DNA of 64,000 bases from Labia minor. Lineage: Eukaryota; Arthropoda; Insecta; Dermaptera; Spongiphoridae. The stretch is taken from NCBI GenBank assembly GCA_963082975.1, contig CAUJBJ010000027.1, positions 62,001 through 126,000 of the forward strand, given 5' to 3'. The position numbers and the translations under genes were made by a program. The notes under the pieces are model-generated. The model searched no databases, had not been told where the DNA came from, and saw only the letters and a list, made by a program, of their open reading frames with translations. Shown piece by piece: positions 63,910 through 64,000 of the stretch; position 1 is the stretch's first letter; every line of letters starts with the position of its first letter.

Positions 63910-64000
63910 CAAATATGAATTTATTCTTCATTAGAATCAGAAAATTAATAAAATAAAATAAAAAAGATAATTTTATCCCTCGTATTTAAAAAAGTAGGAT
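63910..64000 (+). repeat. Partial monomer cut by the window edge
   Basis: These 91 bp are monomer positions 1-91 with T22, T37 and A52, compatible with F, G, P or R. The deciding tail lies outside the window. By analogy with monomers 337-338 it is probably F. Confidence 0.85.

Larger units (their letters stand above)
1..64000 (+). repeat. 161-bp AT-rich satellite array, 397 full monomers plus a partial one
   Basis: Every base belongs to a tandem copy of one 161-bp monomer, all in the same orientation. I tracked the start motif CAAATATGAA through the window. The starts fall at 1, 162, 323, 484 and so on to 63910. The net length drift over 397 copies is only -8 bp and is accounted for by individually located indels. 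The reference monomer has 32 G+C of 161 (about 20%). All six reading frames meet stop codons inside one monomer. Because 161 is not a multiple of three, an ORF crossing monomers would have to be open in all frames. Families with this organisation (alpha satellite, insect and plant centromeric satellites) build centromeric or pericentromeric heterochromatin. That role is inferred here, since no flank or functional data are visible. Confidence 0.99.

Noticed and set aside
1-64000. Protein-coding genes
   Set aside because: Stops occur in all three forward frames (for example TGA at monomer 7, TAG at 23, TAA at 37 and 45) and in all three reverse frames within each 161 bp. Any short ORF is just a phase of the satellite.
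1-64000. CRISPR array
   Set aside because: The repeats are contiguous, with no unique spacers between them. Differences between units are shared point variants, and the 161-bp unit is far longer than a CRISPR repeat-spacer pair.
1-64000. Bacterial iteron origin or plasmid repeat region
   Set aside because: Iteron clusters are short (tens to hundreds of bp) and flanked by replication genes. A 64-kb gene-free array with HORs is not known in bacteria.
1-64000. CENP-B box
   Set aside because: The canonical box needs TTCG followed by a CGGG core. No CGGG occurs in the monomer or in the variants I read, and the CpGs present are in TCGTA, CCGTA and ATCGAT.
1-64000. Telomeric repeats
   Set aside because: The GTAGGA motif at monomer 85-90 looks a little like TTAGG but occurs once per 161 bp, not in tandem.
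1-64000. Transposable element insertion, LTR or terminal inverted repeats
   Set aside because: The monomer phase can be followed from end to end with only 1-6 bp length changes, and no copy is interrupted by foreign sequence or target-site duplication.
1-64000. Inverted satellite blocks
   Set aside because: The start motif CAAATATGAA is read on the + strand throughout; I found no segment where the reverse complement took over.
1-64000. tRNA, rRNA or other structured RNA gene
   Set aside because: No GC-paired stems or conserved tRNA/rRNA boxes are visible in 20% GC sequence, and every segment is accounted for by the monomer.

Overview
The whole window is one uninterrupted, head-to-tail satellite DNA array. 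A 161-bp monomer, about 80% A+T, is repeated 397 times in full plus a 91-bp partial copy at the right edge. All copies lie in the same orientation. There is no unique sequence, gene, RNA gene, transposable element or inverted segment anywhere in 64 kb. Position 1 of the window happens to be position 1 of the monomer as numbered here (CAAATATGAA...). The array runs off both ends. This indicates a eukaryotic heterochromatic block, typically centromeric, pericentromeric or subtelomeric. The species cannot be named from the sequence. Low GC with retained CpGs would suit an insect or another lightly methylated invertebrate, but that is inference.

Monomers are very similar to each other, usually differing at a handful of sites, but they fall into recognisable types. 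The informative monomer positions are 22 (A/T), 37 (T/G), 49/52, 56, 66, 68, 108, 110, 111, a tail island at 119-124, 127, 132 and 153. Types, with the tail written as bases 119-121-123/124: A = T22, tail C-A-AA; B = A22, G-A-TT; C = A22, G-C-TT (C' adds T153); D = A22, C-G-AA; E = T22 G37 G66, G-C-TT; F = T22 A52 T111, C-G-AA; G = T22 A52, G-C-TT (G' adds T153); H = T22 G37 A52 T110, C-C-TT; I = T22 G37 G56 G66, G-C-TT, A132; J = T22 T49 A52, C-G-AA; K = A11 A17 T22 T61 C62, C-A-AA; L = A22 A108, G-A-TT, A127; M = A22, C-C-AA; N = T22 T38 A52 T68 T110, C-C-TT; O = T22 G37 G66, C-A-AA; P = T22 A52, C-A-AA; Q = A22 T111, C-G-AA; R = T22 A52, C-G-AA; S = A22, C-A-AA.

These types are not shuffled at random. 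They form higher-order repeats (HORs). The core HOR is 17 monomers (2,737 bp): H-I-J-K-L-M-N-O-P-B-Q-A-B-B-C-R-G. It is seen in full at 33966-36702 and 43947-46684, and as 14-, 15-, 16-, 20- and 23-monomer derivatives elsewhere. Layout: (1) 1-12077 is a different regime built from A-B-B-C-E-F and A-B-B-C'-D blocks with a 40-monomer (about 6.44 kb) super-period; (2) 12078-33965 is a mosaic of rearranged HORs with nested duplications, including an exact-length 10-monomer tandem duplication; (3) 33966-46684 is the most regular HOR array; (4) 46685-51673 is a disrupted segment with divergent monomers; (5) 51674-64000 is HORs again, with a 17-monomer tandem duplication and a 9.66-kb-spaced duplication. 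Hybrid monomers with the front of one type and the back of another mark unequal exchange at in-register positions.

A segment at 24313-27689 carries about 18 single-base indels with almost no substitutions. It looks more like an assembly consensus problem than biology. No coding or immune-type system is present. The biological interest is the HOR architecture, its evolutionary history, and a small set of conserved motifs inside the monomer.
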